From Saprospiraceae bacterium (GTDB lineage: Bacteria > Bacteroidota > Bacteroidia > Chitinophagales > Saprospiraceae), in NCBI GenBank assembly GCA_020436865.1, contig JAGQXA010000020.1, positions 1 through 27,092 on the forward strand: a stretch of 27,092 bases of DNA. Direction: 5' to 3'. This document shows positions 7,905-15,229 of this stretch, piece after piece. Made by a program: the position numbers and the translations under genes. Positions within the stretch are counted from its first letter, which is position 1, and each line of letters begins with the position of its first letter. Below the pieces are notes generated by a model. The model had not been told where the DNA came from. It searched no databases and saw only the letters and a list, made by a program, of their open reading frames with translations.

Positions 7905-8312
7905 TTATTTGCCGCCGGTATAGGTAGCAAAGGCGTCGACCGAACCCACTTCGCGCAGGTTGATCGTCACCACGTCATTGGCAAAACTGCCGTCGCCTTC
8001 CAGATTGAACACGTCGTAGGTGAAGGAAGGAATGGTGAAGCTGGTCTCGTCGTCCATATCGGCCGTGAACTGCAGGCTCACCAGGCCGGGGATCAATTCC
8101 ATCAGAACATTGATCTTGGTATTGGAGGCTCTCGTGATGGTGGTTTCCACATCGGAAATGGTCACAGACGAGCTGCCGTCGAACTCGACATAGTCCCCCA
8201 GATAATCGCCGACTACCTGAACGGTCAGATCGTCGCCCCCCGTTCCTTCCTTGTCGCAGGCGGCAAAGGAAATAGCTAGCACGCTTGCTGCCAAAAAAAG
8301 CATCTTTCTCAT
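7905..8312 (-). CDS. Small lipoprotein of unknown function
   Basis: A 135-residue protein with a signal peptide and lipobox (VLAISFAAC, lipidated Cys19) followed by Asp-Lys-Glu-Gly and a Gly-rich linker. The rest is predicted to be beta-strand rich, alternating hydrophobic and polar residues (VTISDVETTITRASN, VSLQFTADMDDETSFTIP), as in small calycin-like or immunoglobulin-like periplasmic domains. I do not recognise the family. It is convergent with pnuC and divergent from the exonuclease gene, so it is probably transcribed alone. Confidence 0.8.
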   Translation of the reverse strand: MRKMLFLAASVLAISFAACDKEGTGGDDLTVQVVGDYLGDYVEFDGSSSVTISDVETTITRASNTKINVLMELIPGLVSLQFTADMDDETSFTIPSFTYDVFNLEGDGSFANDVVTINLREVGSVDAFATYTGGK

Positions 8313-8391
8313 GAATTACAGTTTTAAGAGTTTCCAAATTGCCGCACAATTTAGTCAGTTTTGTCGGTTATTTCCCCTCCGCCAAATTTTC

Positions 8392-8399
8392 TAACTTAG
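8392..8399 (+). promoter_or_regulatory. Possible -7 box of the exonuclease III gene
   Basis: TAACTTAG lies 21 bases before the ATG at 8421 and fits the Bacteroidota -7 consensus TAnnTTTG at six of eight positions. No TTTG occurs at the usual upstream distance; the nearest, at 8360-8363, is 28 bases away. Confidence 0.35.
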
Positions 8400-8420
8400 C
8401 CGGCCAAAATCCTTTTCTCC

Positions 8421-9191
8421 ATGCCTACCACTATTGTTTCGTATAACGTCAACGGGATCCGCGCAGCCCTGAACAAAGGCCTCGCCGAGTGGCTGCATAA
8501 TCAGCAGATCGATATCCTTTGCGTACAGGAGACCAAGGCCCTGCGCGAACAGGTCGACCTCGATGCACTACAGACCATGGGATACCGCTCCTTCTGGCAC
8601 TCGGCCGAAAAAAAGGGATACAGCGGGGTGGCCACTTTTTCCCGACGCGAACCCGACCGGGTGGTCGAAGGCTGCGGCATAGAAGCCTATGATCGCGAAG
8701 GGCGCATTCTGCGAACCGATTTCGGCGATTGGACGCTTCTCAATTGCTACTTCCCGTCGGGTACGACCGGCGACGTACGACAGGCCGTGAAAATGGAGTT
8801 TCTCGATGATTTTTTCCGCTGGGCGCACGAACTGAAGAAAGAACGACCGAAACTCATCGTCGTCGGCGATTACAACATCGCGCATACTGAGATCGACATC
8901 CACGACCCGGTACGCAATAAGACCTCCTCGGGCTTTCTGCCCGAAGAACGGGAGTGGATGAGCAAGTGGTTCGCCAACGGGTTTACCGATGCGTTCCGCT
9001 TCAAACATCCGGAAAAAATAGAGTACAGCTGGTGGAGTTTTCGCGCCAATGCCCGCGCCAATAACAAGGGGTGGCGGATCGACTATCAATCGGTGACCGA
9101 CAACATCCGCGATCGGATCGTCGATGCCGGACAGTGGAACGAAGCCGTGCATTCCGACCACTGCCCTGTTTGGATGAAGATAGATCTATAG
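8421..9191 (+). CDS. xth: Exodeoxyribonuclease III (AP endonuclease)
   Basis: A 256-residue protein of the ExoIII/APE1 exonuclease-endonuclease-phosphatase family. The order of motifs is complete: SYNVNGIRAA near 7-16, QETK with the metal-binding Glu37, GYSGVATFSR, a central VVGDYNIAH with catalytic Asp and Asn, GWRIDY, and the C-terminal SDHCPV with the Asp246-His247 pair. These enzymes cut the backbone at abasic sites and remove 3' blocks in base excision repair in the cytoplasm. Length is normal for the family. The stop codon overlaps the foot of a 14-base-pair hairpin that separates it from the convergent thioredoxin gene. Confidence 0.96.
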   Translation: MPTTIVSYNVNGIRAALNKGLAEWLHNQQIDILCVQETKALREQVDLDALQTMGYRSFWHSAEKKGYSGVATFSRREPDRVVEGCGIEAYDREGRILRTDFGDWTLLNCYFPSGTTGDVRQAVKMEFLDDFFRWAHELKKERPKLIVVGDYNIAHTEIDIHDPVRNKTSSGFLPEEREWMSKWFANGFTDAFRFKHPEKIEYSWWSFRANARANNKGWRIDYQSVTDNIRDRIVDAGQWNEAVHSDHCPVWMKIDL

Positions 9192-9222
9192 CGATCGGAA
9201 CGCTTGGAGCGTTCCGATCGCT
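9190..9222. terminator. 14-base-pair hairpin between convergent xth and thioredoxin genes
   Basis: AGCGATCGGAACGC (9190-9203) and GCGTTCCGATCGCT (9209-9222) form a perfect 14-base stem with a five-base loop (TTGGA). The last two bases of the xth stop codon are the first two of the stem. The minus-strand gene ends seven bases further on. There is no T run on either side, so it is not a classical intrinsic terminator, though it could block read-through both ways. Confidence 0.65.
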
Positions 9223-9228
9223 AAGTGC

Positions 9229-10389
9229 TCACTGGTTGATCTGCTGTAACAACTGCTCGGTCGACGAGTAGTCTTCTCCCGCCGCCTTTCCCAATTCGAT
9301 GGCCTTTTCGGCCCATTTCCGAGCCTTTTTGGTCTGACCCAAACGGTACAACAAGGCCGCCAATGTATCGGTATTGTAGTAATTGGTGTCGAGCTCGACC
9401 GAGCGTTCCGCCCATTTCACGGCTTTCTTCAACTGAGCCTTGTCGTCGACGGTCTGGAAGAAACTCCAGGCAACCTGATTGAGCAGCATCCAATCGTCGC
9501 TGGGGTACCGGTCGAGGTAGTCCACCGTCGCCGCTGCATATTGCTCCACCTTGCCGGCCTGATCGTAATAGATCATTTTGAACTCGGCCGTCATCTGACC
9601 GGCTTCTTCCGGAAAGGCCTTGGCCAGCAAAGCTTGCGTACTTGTAAAGACCTCGCTTTCCGGCAGCCCAATCGCCTCGCGAAAGACCAGCCCTTTGTAC
9701 TTGTCGACCACATACTGCTCGTCGAATGCCGCCGAAAAGGCCGGCAGGTTTTCTGCAAAATACTCGAACTGGTGGGAATGCACATCGCTCGTACTGCGCA
9801 GGATCATGAGCATGTTCTCCTCCGTGCTCCAGTCGTCTTGTGTCTCCAGGTACACACGGCCAATGTCTTCGGCCTTATCGTCCATGGCATCGAAAGCGGC
9901 ATTGGCGTATTTCCGCAAAAAATCGGGATCGCGTTCGCCTTTCATGTAGCGCCGTTCGAGGCTGCCCAAGCTCTTGTCGGGATCCATGGCATCGGCCCCC
10001 AACTGCAGGAAATCGTCGGCGCCGTGGTAACCCACCGCCCGATGCACCAGATTGCCGTCGCTGTCGATGAACAACAAGGTCGGATAGGCCTGCACCTGGT
10101 AGCTCATCGCCAAACCTGGCCCCTCGCCTTTTTCCATGTCCATTTTGACATTGATGAAGTGCTCGTTAAAAAAGGCGCCGACCTGCCCGTCCGGAAAGAC
10201 CTCGCGCGACATCATCTTGCACGGCCCGCACCATTCCGCGTAGGCGTCCATAAAAATGAGCTTGTCTTCCTCGGCGGCCCGCTTGAGCGTCTGCTCCCAG
10301 GAATCTTTGGTAAACTCAACTCCGCCCTGGCCATACGCAGAACTGGCGAGCAGGACGAAGAAAAAGCAACAGATCAGGAAATTCTTCAT
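9229..10389 (-). CDS. Exported thioredoxin-fold protein with TPR-like C-terminus
   Basis: A 386-residue protein: signal peptide (MKNFLICCFFFVLLASSAYGQ), a thioredoxin domain to about 140 with active site WCGPC (Cys54, Cys57) and the cis-proline region AYPTLLFID, then a helical region. The last ~80 residues resemble TPR units (AVKWAERSVELD, LAALLYRLGQTKKARKWAEKAIELGK). A WCGPC pair in an exported protein suggests a thiol-disulfide reductase or folding factor in the periplasm. It is the last of three tandem paralogues on this strand, 19 bases behind the short one. Signal peptide and catalytic domain are most similar to that neighbour, so the two are likely recent duplicates. Confidence 0.9.
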   Translation of the reverse strand: MKNFLICCFFFVLLASSAYGQGGVEFTKDSWEQTLKRAAEEDKLIFMDAYAEWCGPCKMMSREVFPDGQVGAFFNEHFINVKMDMEKGEGPGLAMSYQVQAYPTLLFIDSDGNLVHRAVGYHGADDFLQLGADAMDPDKSLGSLERRYMKGERDPDFLRKYANAAFDAMDDKAEDIGRVYLETQDDWSTEENMLMILRSTSDVHSHQFEYFAENLPAFSAAFDEQYVVDKYKGLVFREAIGLPESEVFTSTQALLAKAFPEEAGQMTAEFKMIYYDQAGKVEQYAAATVDYLDRYPSDDWMLLNQVAWSFFQTVDDKAQLKKAVKWAERSVELDTNYYNTDTLAALLYRLGQTKKARKWAEKAIELGKAAGEDYSSTEQLLQQINQ

Positions 10390-10408
10390 GTTGGATCTTT
10401 AGTCAGGA

Positions 10409-10849
10409 TCATTTGGATGATTTGCCGGAATCGGCCTTGCGCAAGGCGCTTTCTCCCAGCTTCAGAAACGGATCGTTCTGATGGTAGCCCAGCGCCTGGT
10501 GTACCACCTTCCCGTTGCCATCAATGAACAGCAGGGTTGGGTAGGCCCGGACCCGGTAATTTCTGGAAAAAACAGGGCCCTCGCCCTTCTCGGCATTCAT
10601 CTTGTAGTTGATGAAATGTTCGTTAAAGAAGGCGCCGACTTCGCTGGCGGGAAATACGTTGCGCGACATCATCTTGCACGGTCCGCACCAATCGGTGTAC
10701 ACGTCGACGAAGATGAGTTTGTTTTGTTCGGCGGCTTGTCGCAGCACCTCCTCCCAAGAGCCTTCGGCAAATTGAATGCCTCCATCCTGGGCAAATGCGG
10801 TCATGCTCGTTAGTAGGAGAAAGCTGCAACAGATCAACAGATTCTTCAT
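10409..10849 (-). CDS. Short exported thioredoxin-fold protein
   Basis: A 146-residue protein: signal peptide (MKNLLICCSFLLLTSMTAFAQ), then a single thioredoxin domain with WCGPC (Cys55, Cys58) and AYPTLLFIDG. It aligns along its whole length with the first part of the downstream gene (GYHQNDPFLKLGESAL against GYHGADDFLQLGADAM) and then stops after a short Lys/Ser-rich tail. The helical C-terminal region of its two neighbours is absent, and the 19-base gap to the next gene leaves no room for a remnant. It is probably a functional single-domain copy produced by duplication and deletion, though it could be a duplicate on its way out. Confidence 0.88.
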   Translation of the reverse strand: MKNLLICCSFLLLTSMTAFAQDGGIQFAEGSWEEVLRQAAEQNKLIFVDVYTDWCGPCKMMSRNVFPASEVGAFFNEHFINYKMNAEKGEGPVFSRNYRVRAYPTLLFIDGNGKVVHQALGYHQNDPFLKLGESALRKADSGKSSK

Positions 10850-10883
10850 GTTTGGAAAGTAATTAGCAGTGAAAAAAGTAGCT

Positions 10884-10907
10884 CCTAAGGCCTTATAAGG
10901 CCTTAGG
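10884..10907 (-). terminator. Perfect 24-base palindrome over a thioredoxin-gene stop codon
   Basis: CCTAAGGCCTTA followed directly by its exact reverse complement gives a 24-base palindrome (10884-10907). It contains the stop codon of the upstream thioredoxin gene (10903-10905). On the minus strand a run of six T residues follows after a seven-base gap. It may be a weak terminator or RNA-processing hairpin within the thioredoxin operon, or a site for a dimeric DNA-binding protein. Confidence 0.55.
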
Positions 10908-12072
10908 CCCGGATGAACTCGATCAGGTCTTCCACCATGCGGGCGGCGCCCGGACCGATATCCCTGGCAATCTCTAACGACTTTTCGGCGGCTTTGAGTG
11001 CCTCCGATTTCTTGCCGTTGCTCAGCAAGATGCGGGCGTAGGTGTAGTATTGGGTGTAACTACCTCCCTTTTTCGTAGCGGTTTCTGCGATCTTTTCCGC
11101 CTCCTTCATGCACTTTTCGTCTTTTGGAAAATGCTTTTCGATGTTCCGGGCCAGTCCGTGCAACTCATCGGCATCGTCCTTTGCCACTTTCTTGGCGTAG
11201 GTCTTACAGGCCTCGAGATATTCATCGGGCTCTCCGGCGGCGAGAAAAAAGGCCATGTCCGATTGCAGGTTGAAAGCCTCCGCCCTTTCGGGGTAATGGG
11301 CCTCCATCTCGTGCTTGGCCTGTTCCAGCAGTTCCGGACTTTGGAATTCGATGGCGCGGTCGACCGTATTCTCGCAGGCCCACTCGATCCGGTCGAGGAC
11401 AGCCTGTCTGCCCTCCAGTTGTTCGATCGGCTTGCGGTATTCGATCAGGAGAGAAAAGATGCGGGAGTCGGCGGCCGTGGTCGCTTCCAGGATGAAACGC
11501 AGATTCTGCTCGGTCGAAAGGTCGTCTTGCGACCGCAGATAGTCGTTGGCGATCTTCAAACTCGATTTGCCGGCCTGATTGAGCGCCTTCACGTAGTTGT
11601 ACACCAGCACCGGATCGCGATCGCCTTCGTCATAAGCCTTGGCAAATACCTCGCTGCGATCGACCTTTCCCAGGGCCTGACGACCTAGAGCGATGAAATC
11701 CTCGACGTTACGGGCGCCCTTCACTTGCAGGACCACATCGCCGGTGTAGTCGATGTAGAAGAGGGTCGGGAAGGCGGCTACCGGATATTTCTGCCGGAAG
11801 GTCAGCCCCTCTCCTCGTTCCATGTCCATCTTTACATTGATGAAATTCTGGTTGTAGAATTCCCCGACCCGTTCATGCGTGAACACATTGGCCGCCATGC
11901 GTTTGCACGGCCCGCACCAGATCGCGTACGCGTCGACGAAGATGACCTTCTCCTGCTGTTTGGCCTCCAGAAGGGCTTCCTCCCAACTGCCTTCGAAAAA
12001 TTCGATTCCCTGACCCGCCAGGCCGCTTGCGGCCGACAGTAAAATGGCACAGATCGCAAGTATATTCTTCAT
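10903..12072 (-). CDS. Exported thioredoxin-fold protein with helical C-terminus
   Basis: A 389-residue protein: signal peptide (MKNILAICAILLSAASGLAGQ), thioredoxin domain with WCGPC (Cys53, Cys56) and AFPTLFYIDY, then a long helical region with TPR-like units near the end (EKIAETATKKGGSYTQYYTY, ALKAAEKSLEIARD). It is the first and most diverged of the three tandem paralogues. Its likely role is periplasmic thiol-disulfide exchange; the helical part may bind a partner. A possible -7 box (TATCTTGG) lies 22 bases before the ATG, so the thioredoxin genes may have their own promoter besides any read-through from the upstream lipoprotein gene. Confidence 0.9.
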   Translation of the reverse strand: MKNILAICAILLSAASGLAGQGIEFFEGSWEEALLEAKQQEKVIFVDAYAIWCGPCKRMAANVFTHERVGEFYNQNFINVKMDMERGEGLTFRQKYPVAAFPTLFYIDYTGDVVLQVKGARNVEDFIALGRQALGKVDRSEVFAKAYDEGDRDPVLVYNYVKALNQAGKSSLKIANDYLRSQDDLSTEQNLRFILEATTAADSRIFSLLIEYRKPIEQLEGRQAVLDRIEWACENTVDRAIEFQSPELLEQAKHEMEAHYPERAEAFNLQSDMAFFLAAGEPDEYLEACKTYAKKVAKDDADELHGLARNIEKHFPKDEKCMKEAEKIAETATKKGGSYTQYYTYARILLSNGKKSEALKAAEKSLEIARDIGPGAARMVEDLIEFIRA

Positions 12073-12094
12073 GTGTTGAACGTTCTTTTGCCTG

Positions 12095-12102
12095 CCAAGA
12101 TA
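12095..12102 (-). promoter_or_regulatory. Possible -7 box of the thioredoxin gene cluster
   Basis: On the minus strand this reads TATCTTGG, seven of eight positions of TAnnTTTG, ending 22 bases upstream of the ATG at 12072. No convincing -33 TTTG lies at the usual distance, so this is tentative. Confidence 0.4.
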
Positions 12103-12195
12103 CTAAGAATAACGCCGTTGCGCTGCTCCGCCAAAGCGGGGAGCGTGGCTCGTCATCCATTTTAACGTTTTGCTAACGATTCGGGGGTCCTGCAT

Positions 12196-12732
12196 CTATT
12201 CCTGGCCTCGCTGCTCGAACTCGCGCACCAGTTCTTCGGGCGACTTATCGAGCACCGACAACAGCTGCCGGGCCTGCTCGGCAAATGGATGATCCGGATA
12301 TTTTTCCAGGAAGTTCCGGTAATAGCGGCCGGCCTGATAGGCGTCGCGCAGGTGATTGTCGTAGGTGAACCCCTGGAGGAACAAAGCCTCCGGAGCCCTC
12401 GGGTGATCTTCGTAGGTGCGCCACATGTCGCCCCACAATTTGATCGCCTTCCCGTACTCGCCGGCGCCTCGGGCCACATCGGCCGCTTTGAACAGATAGA
12501 TCGGACTTAAGGAGTCGGCTGGATAGTTCGTCGCGTAGGTGGCGCTCTTCTCCAAGAGTTGCAGTGCCGCTTCGCGGTCCTTCCGTACATCGACGGCCTC
12601 GATCAACTGCTTTTCCAAGGCTTCGATCTCCTGTTGTAATTGCGTCCGTTCACGATCCTCCTCAGGTTGTCCGGATGTCTGACAGCCAGCCAGCAAAATG
12701 AGTAGCGCACAGAAATACGTTCCTTTCTTCAT
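12196..12732 (-). CDS. TPR-like lipoprotein of unknown function
   Basis: A 178-residue protein with a signal peptide and clear lipobox (LILLAGC, Cys17). A short coiled coil rich in Glu and Gln (residues about 25-45) is followed by helix pairs typical of tetratricopeptide repeats: YLFKAADVARGAGEYGKAIKLWGDMW, then PEALFLQGFTYDNHLRDAYQAGRYYRNFLEKYPDHPFAEQARQLL (given here by its ends, about residues 114-160). The YPDHPFAEQA motif resembles BamD/YbgF-type TPR lipoproteins, but the protein is shorter than BamD. AAGGAAG upstream of the ATG is a good ribosome binding site, and TATTCTTG 14 bases before the ATG is a possible -7 box. It precedes the thioredoxin cluster by 123 bases on the same strand. 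Confidence 0.82.
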   Translation of the reverse strand: MKKGTYFCALLILLAGCQTSGQPEEDRERTQLQQEIEALEKQLIEAVDVRKDREAALQLLEKSATYATNYPADSLSPIYLFKAADVARGAGEYGKAIKLWGDMWRTYEDHPRAPEALFLQGFTYDNHLRDAYQAGRYYRNFLEKYPDHPFAEQARQLLSVLDKSPEELVREFEQRGQE

Positions 12733-12949
12733 AGCTTCCTTTTCTGCAAGAATACGCGTTTTGTCAAAAATATCTCATGGCGGGGCAACCGAAAACCGGA
12801 GCCGAACGCAACCCGACAATGGCGACCTGATCGATCTTCGCAAGCTGATTCCTGAAAGACCGGTTAGGTGGCGGTCATCCGACTTGTGTTGGAGGAGAAT
12901 AGGATTTCTATGACAAGACGGCGGCAGGAGCGGTTCGCCCGCAATCTTA

Positions 12950-13672
12950 TCAAGGCTCCTGTACCAGGCTCAGAATGCTGCGGGGCGCCAGGCAAAGGGT
13001 CTCCAATTCGTAGTGATTACCCTTGAAGACATTGAAATCGACATCGCCGTACACGCCAGGGATCCGGCCGCGGTTGCCGTACTGCCAGAAGTCCCACTCC
13101 TTGCCAGTGGCCAGTTTGGGCTGGCGATAGTTGTAGCGGGCGATCCACAACGGATATTCCTCGAAGTGCCCGGCCAGATATTGGTGGTAGAATTTTGTGT
13201 TGGTGTAGATGATCGGCTTGACGTTGTACTTGATCTCGATGGAATACAACCAGGTGCGCACGCCGTTGATCAGGGCCACCTTCGATACGCCGTCGAGCAC
13301 CTCCACGTCGAGCACCGGCGGCAGATCGCCGTACTCCATCGTCACCATTTCGGCGAAGTTTTCCGCCTGATTGAGAGCCGCCACGCCCGGACGGAAGAAG
13401 TGATAGGCGCCGCGTTTTAGTCCGACACGCCGCAATTCATCCCAGTTATGGCAAAAGAGGGTATCCTGGAGGGTTTCGCCTTCGGTGGCTTTGATGAAAG
13501 CAAAATGGATGTCCTGGTCGGCGACGGTGTCCCAATGAACATGCGACTGGTAATGGCTGACGTCGATACCGTGCACTTCGTAGCGGTGCAGGCGCCGCGT
13601 CGGTTGATCGCAACTAGCGAACAGCAACAAACTTGCCATCAAAACCCAGCCAAAGTGTCGCAAATGATCCAC
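12950..13672 (-). CDS. GH25 lysozyme-like lipoprotein
   Basis: A 240-residue protein starting with GTG at 13672. The GTG start supplies the charged N-region and hydrophobic core of a lipoprotein signal (VLMASLLLFASC, Cys21); the ATG at internal Met12 would leave too short a signal. The GH25 fold is clear: GIDVSHYQ near 35-42, FAFIKATEG near 58-65, GAYHFFRP, PPVLDVE near 118-124 with the catalytic Asp122/Glu124 pair, and WIARY followed by EWDFWQYG. GH25 enzymes cleave the beta-1,4 bond between N-acetylmuramic acid and N-acetylglucosamine in peptidoglycan. As a lipoprotein it probably acts in the periplasm or at the outer membrane, either in wall remodelling or against other cells. It stands alone, divergent from the aminotransferase gene. 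Confidence 0.92.
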   Translation of the reverse strand: MDHLRHFGWVLMASLLLFASCDQPTRRLHRYEVHGIDVSHYQSHVHWDTVADQDIHFAFIKATEGETLQDTLFCHNWDELRRVGLKRGAYHFFRPGVAALNQAENFAEMVTMEYGDLPPVLDVEVLDGVSKVALINGVRTWLYSIEIKYNVKPIIYTNTKFYHQYLAGHFEEYPLWIARYNYRQPKLATGKEWDFWQYGNRGRIPGVYGDVDFNVFKGNHYELETLCLAPRSILSLVQEP

Positions 13673-13923
13673 CTCACTCTCATCTAAAAGGGAAAGATTT
13701 TACTTCTACCGGTCTTGCCGAAAACAATCCCGGTTTTTGTTTGAACGCAAGAAAGCAAAAAAAGATGTTGCCACCAACCGTTAAAGTGCGATTTATGCTT
13801 TCAATAACACCGCAAACGACGCATTTCCGATCGAAAGGTCGGCTAAGCGCCCAATCGGATTTTTCCCCTGAACAGGCGCCTTTCTCCCGTTTCCCTGCTA
13901 TCTTCCGCGGAAAGACCTGAACC

Positions 13924-15135
13924 ATGTCCTCTCTTCGCCAGCAATTCCTGCAGCACCTGGCTCAAACCAGCGACTTCCCCCTGATGCTCGAGATCAAACG
14001 GGCGGAAGGAATGTATCTATACGGCCCCGGCGGTCGTTCCTACCTCGATCTGATCGCCGGCATCGGGGTCAGTTGCCTCGGGCACCGTCATCCACGGGTC
14101 GAACAGGCCGTGAAGGATCAGTTGGAACGCTATTGGCACACGCTGGTCTATGGTGAGTTCGTGCTGGCCCCGCAGGTAGAGTTGGCGTCGCTATTGGCCG
14201 CCAATCTGCCCGACCCGCTCGATAGTGTTTATTTCGTCAATTCGGGCAGCGAAGCGACCGAAGGGGCGATGAAGCTGGCGCGGCGCTATACCGGCCGACC
14301 GGAGATCGTAGCCGCCCGCAAAGCCTACCACGGCAGCACGCAGGGCTCGGCCAGCCTGATGGAGCCCACGACCTTCACCCAAGCGTATTTTCCCCTGCTG
14401 CCGGGGGTACGCCACCTCGAGTACAATTGCGAGTGGTGCCTGCAGCAGATCACCGAAAAGACAGCGGCCGTGATCGTGGAAACGGTCCAGGCCGAATGGG
14501 GGGTCCGGCCGCCCTTAGGCGACTATCTGCAGCAACTCCGGCGTCGATGCGACGAAACCGGCGCCCTGCTCATCCTCGACGAAGTACAGGTGGGCTTCGG
14601 CCGTACTGGCGCCCTTTGGGCCTTCGAACAGTACGGCATCGTACCCGACATCCTGCTGCTCGCCAAAGGCATGGGGGGCGGCATGCCCATCGGGGCTTTC
14701 GTAGCGCCCCGGAAGATCATGCAATCGCTGGCCCGCGACCCCCTGCTGGGGCATATTACCACTTTCGGCGGACATCCGGTTTGCTGCGCCGCCGCCCTGG
14801 CCACCTTGCAAACGCTGCTCGAAGAGCCCTGGATCGAAGCCGTGCCGGCCAAGGCCGGCCTCTTCCGCCGCTTGCTCGTCCATCCGCAGATCCTGGAAGT
14901 CCGCAACGCCGGCCTGCTGATGGCCGTCGAGCTGCCCGATTTCGACTTCGTGCAAAGGGTCATCCGGCATTGCCTGGCGAACGGACTGATCACCGATTGG
15001 TTCCTCTTCAACGACCGCTGCCTGCGCATCGCCCCACCTCTCATCATCACGGAAGAGCAGATCCACTGGGCCTGCTGCCTGATCCTCGAAGGGATCAAAC
15101 TTGCCGCGCAGAAGCCCGAAAATACTGGAAAATAA
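13924..15135 (+). CDS. Class III (PLP-dependent) aminotransferase
   Basis: A 403-residue cytoplasmic enzyme of the acetylornithine/ornithine/GABA aminotransferase class. Visible landmarks are NSGSEA near 106-111 (PLP phosphate binding), ARKAYHGSTQG near 131-141, LILDEVQVGFGRTG near 216-229 (Asp219 contacts the pyridine nitrogen), and LLLAKGMGGGMPIGA near 245-259 with Lys248 as the PLP Schiff-base lysine. The substrate cannot be assigned: there is no neighbouring arginine, lysine or GABA gene. A possible -7 box (TATCTTCC, 13899-13906) lies 17 bases upstream of the ATG. The gene ends 94 bases before atpD, which has its own promoter. Confidence 0.9.
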   Translation: MSSLRQQFLQHLAQTSDFPLMLEIKRAEGMYLYGPGGRSYLDLIAGIGVSCLGHRHPRVEQAVKDQLERYWHTLVYGEFVLAPQVELASLLAANLPDPLDSVYFVNSGSEATEGAMKLARRYTGRPEIVAARKAYHGSTQGSASLMEPTTFTQAYFPLLPGVRHLEYNCEWCLQQITEKTAAVIVETVQAEWGVRPPLGDYLQQLRRRCDETGALLILDEVQVGFGRTGALWAFEQYGIVPDILLLAKGMGGGMPIGAFVAPRKIMQSLARDPLLGHITTFGGHPVCCAAALATLQTLLEEPWIEAVPAKAGLFRRLLVHPQILEVRNAGLLMAVELPDFDFVQRVIRHCLANGLITDWFLFNDRCLRIAPPLIITEEQIHWACCLILEGIKLAAQKPENTGK

Positions 15136-15148
15136 AACAGAGTGTCAC

Positions 15149-15178
15149 TTGGTAATAAGTCCAAAATCCGTACCTTTG
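15149..15178 (+). promoter_or_regulatory. Bacteroidota-type promoter of atpD-atpC
   Basis: TTGG (15149-15152) and TACCTTTG (15171-15178) are separated by 18 bases and match the Bacteroidota housekeeping sigma consensus (TTTG ... TAnnTTTG) closely, with a perfect -7 element. Transcription should begin near 15185, giving a leader of about 45 bases before the ATG at 15230. It is the clearest promoter in the window. Confidence 0.8.
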
Positions 15179-15229
15179 CAGCGATTTTCGAAAACCTCTA
15201 TTTTTTCATACTGGAATTCTCACTTGATT

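Noticed and set aside
9541..10527. Open frame of about 328 codons on the plus strand across two thioredoxin genes
   Set aside because: It spans the ends of two clear minus-strand genes and has no signal or domain.
12733..12949. 217-base gap considered for a tRNA, small RNA or small gene
   Set aside because: I found no cloverleaf, terminator or convincing short frame; only the promoter-like TATTCTTG of the lipoprotein gene at its edge.
13673..13923. 250-base divergent region considered for a riboswitch or regulator gene
   Set aside because: No conserved structured element could be recognised; only a weak -7 box for the aminotransferase gene.
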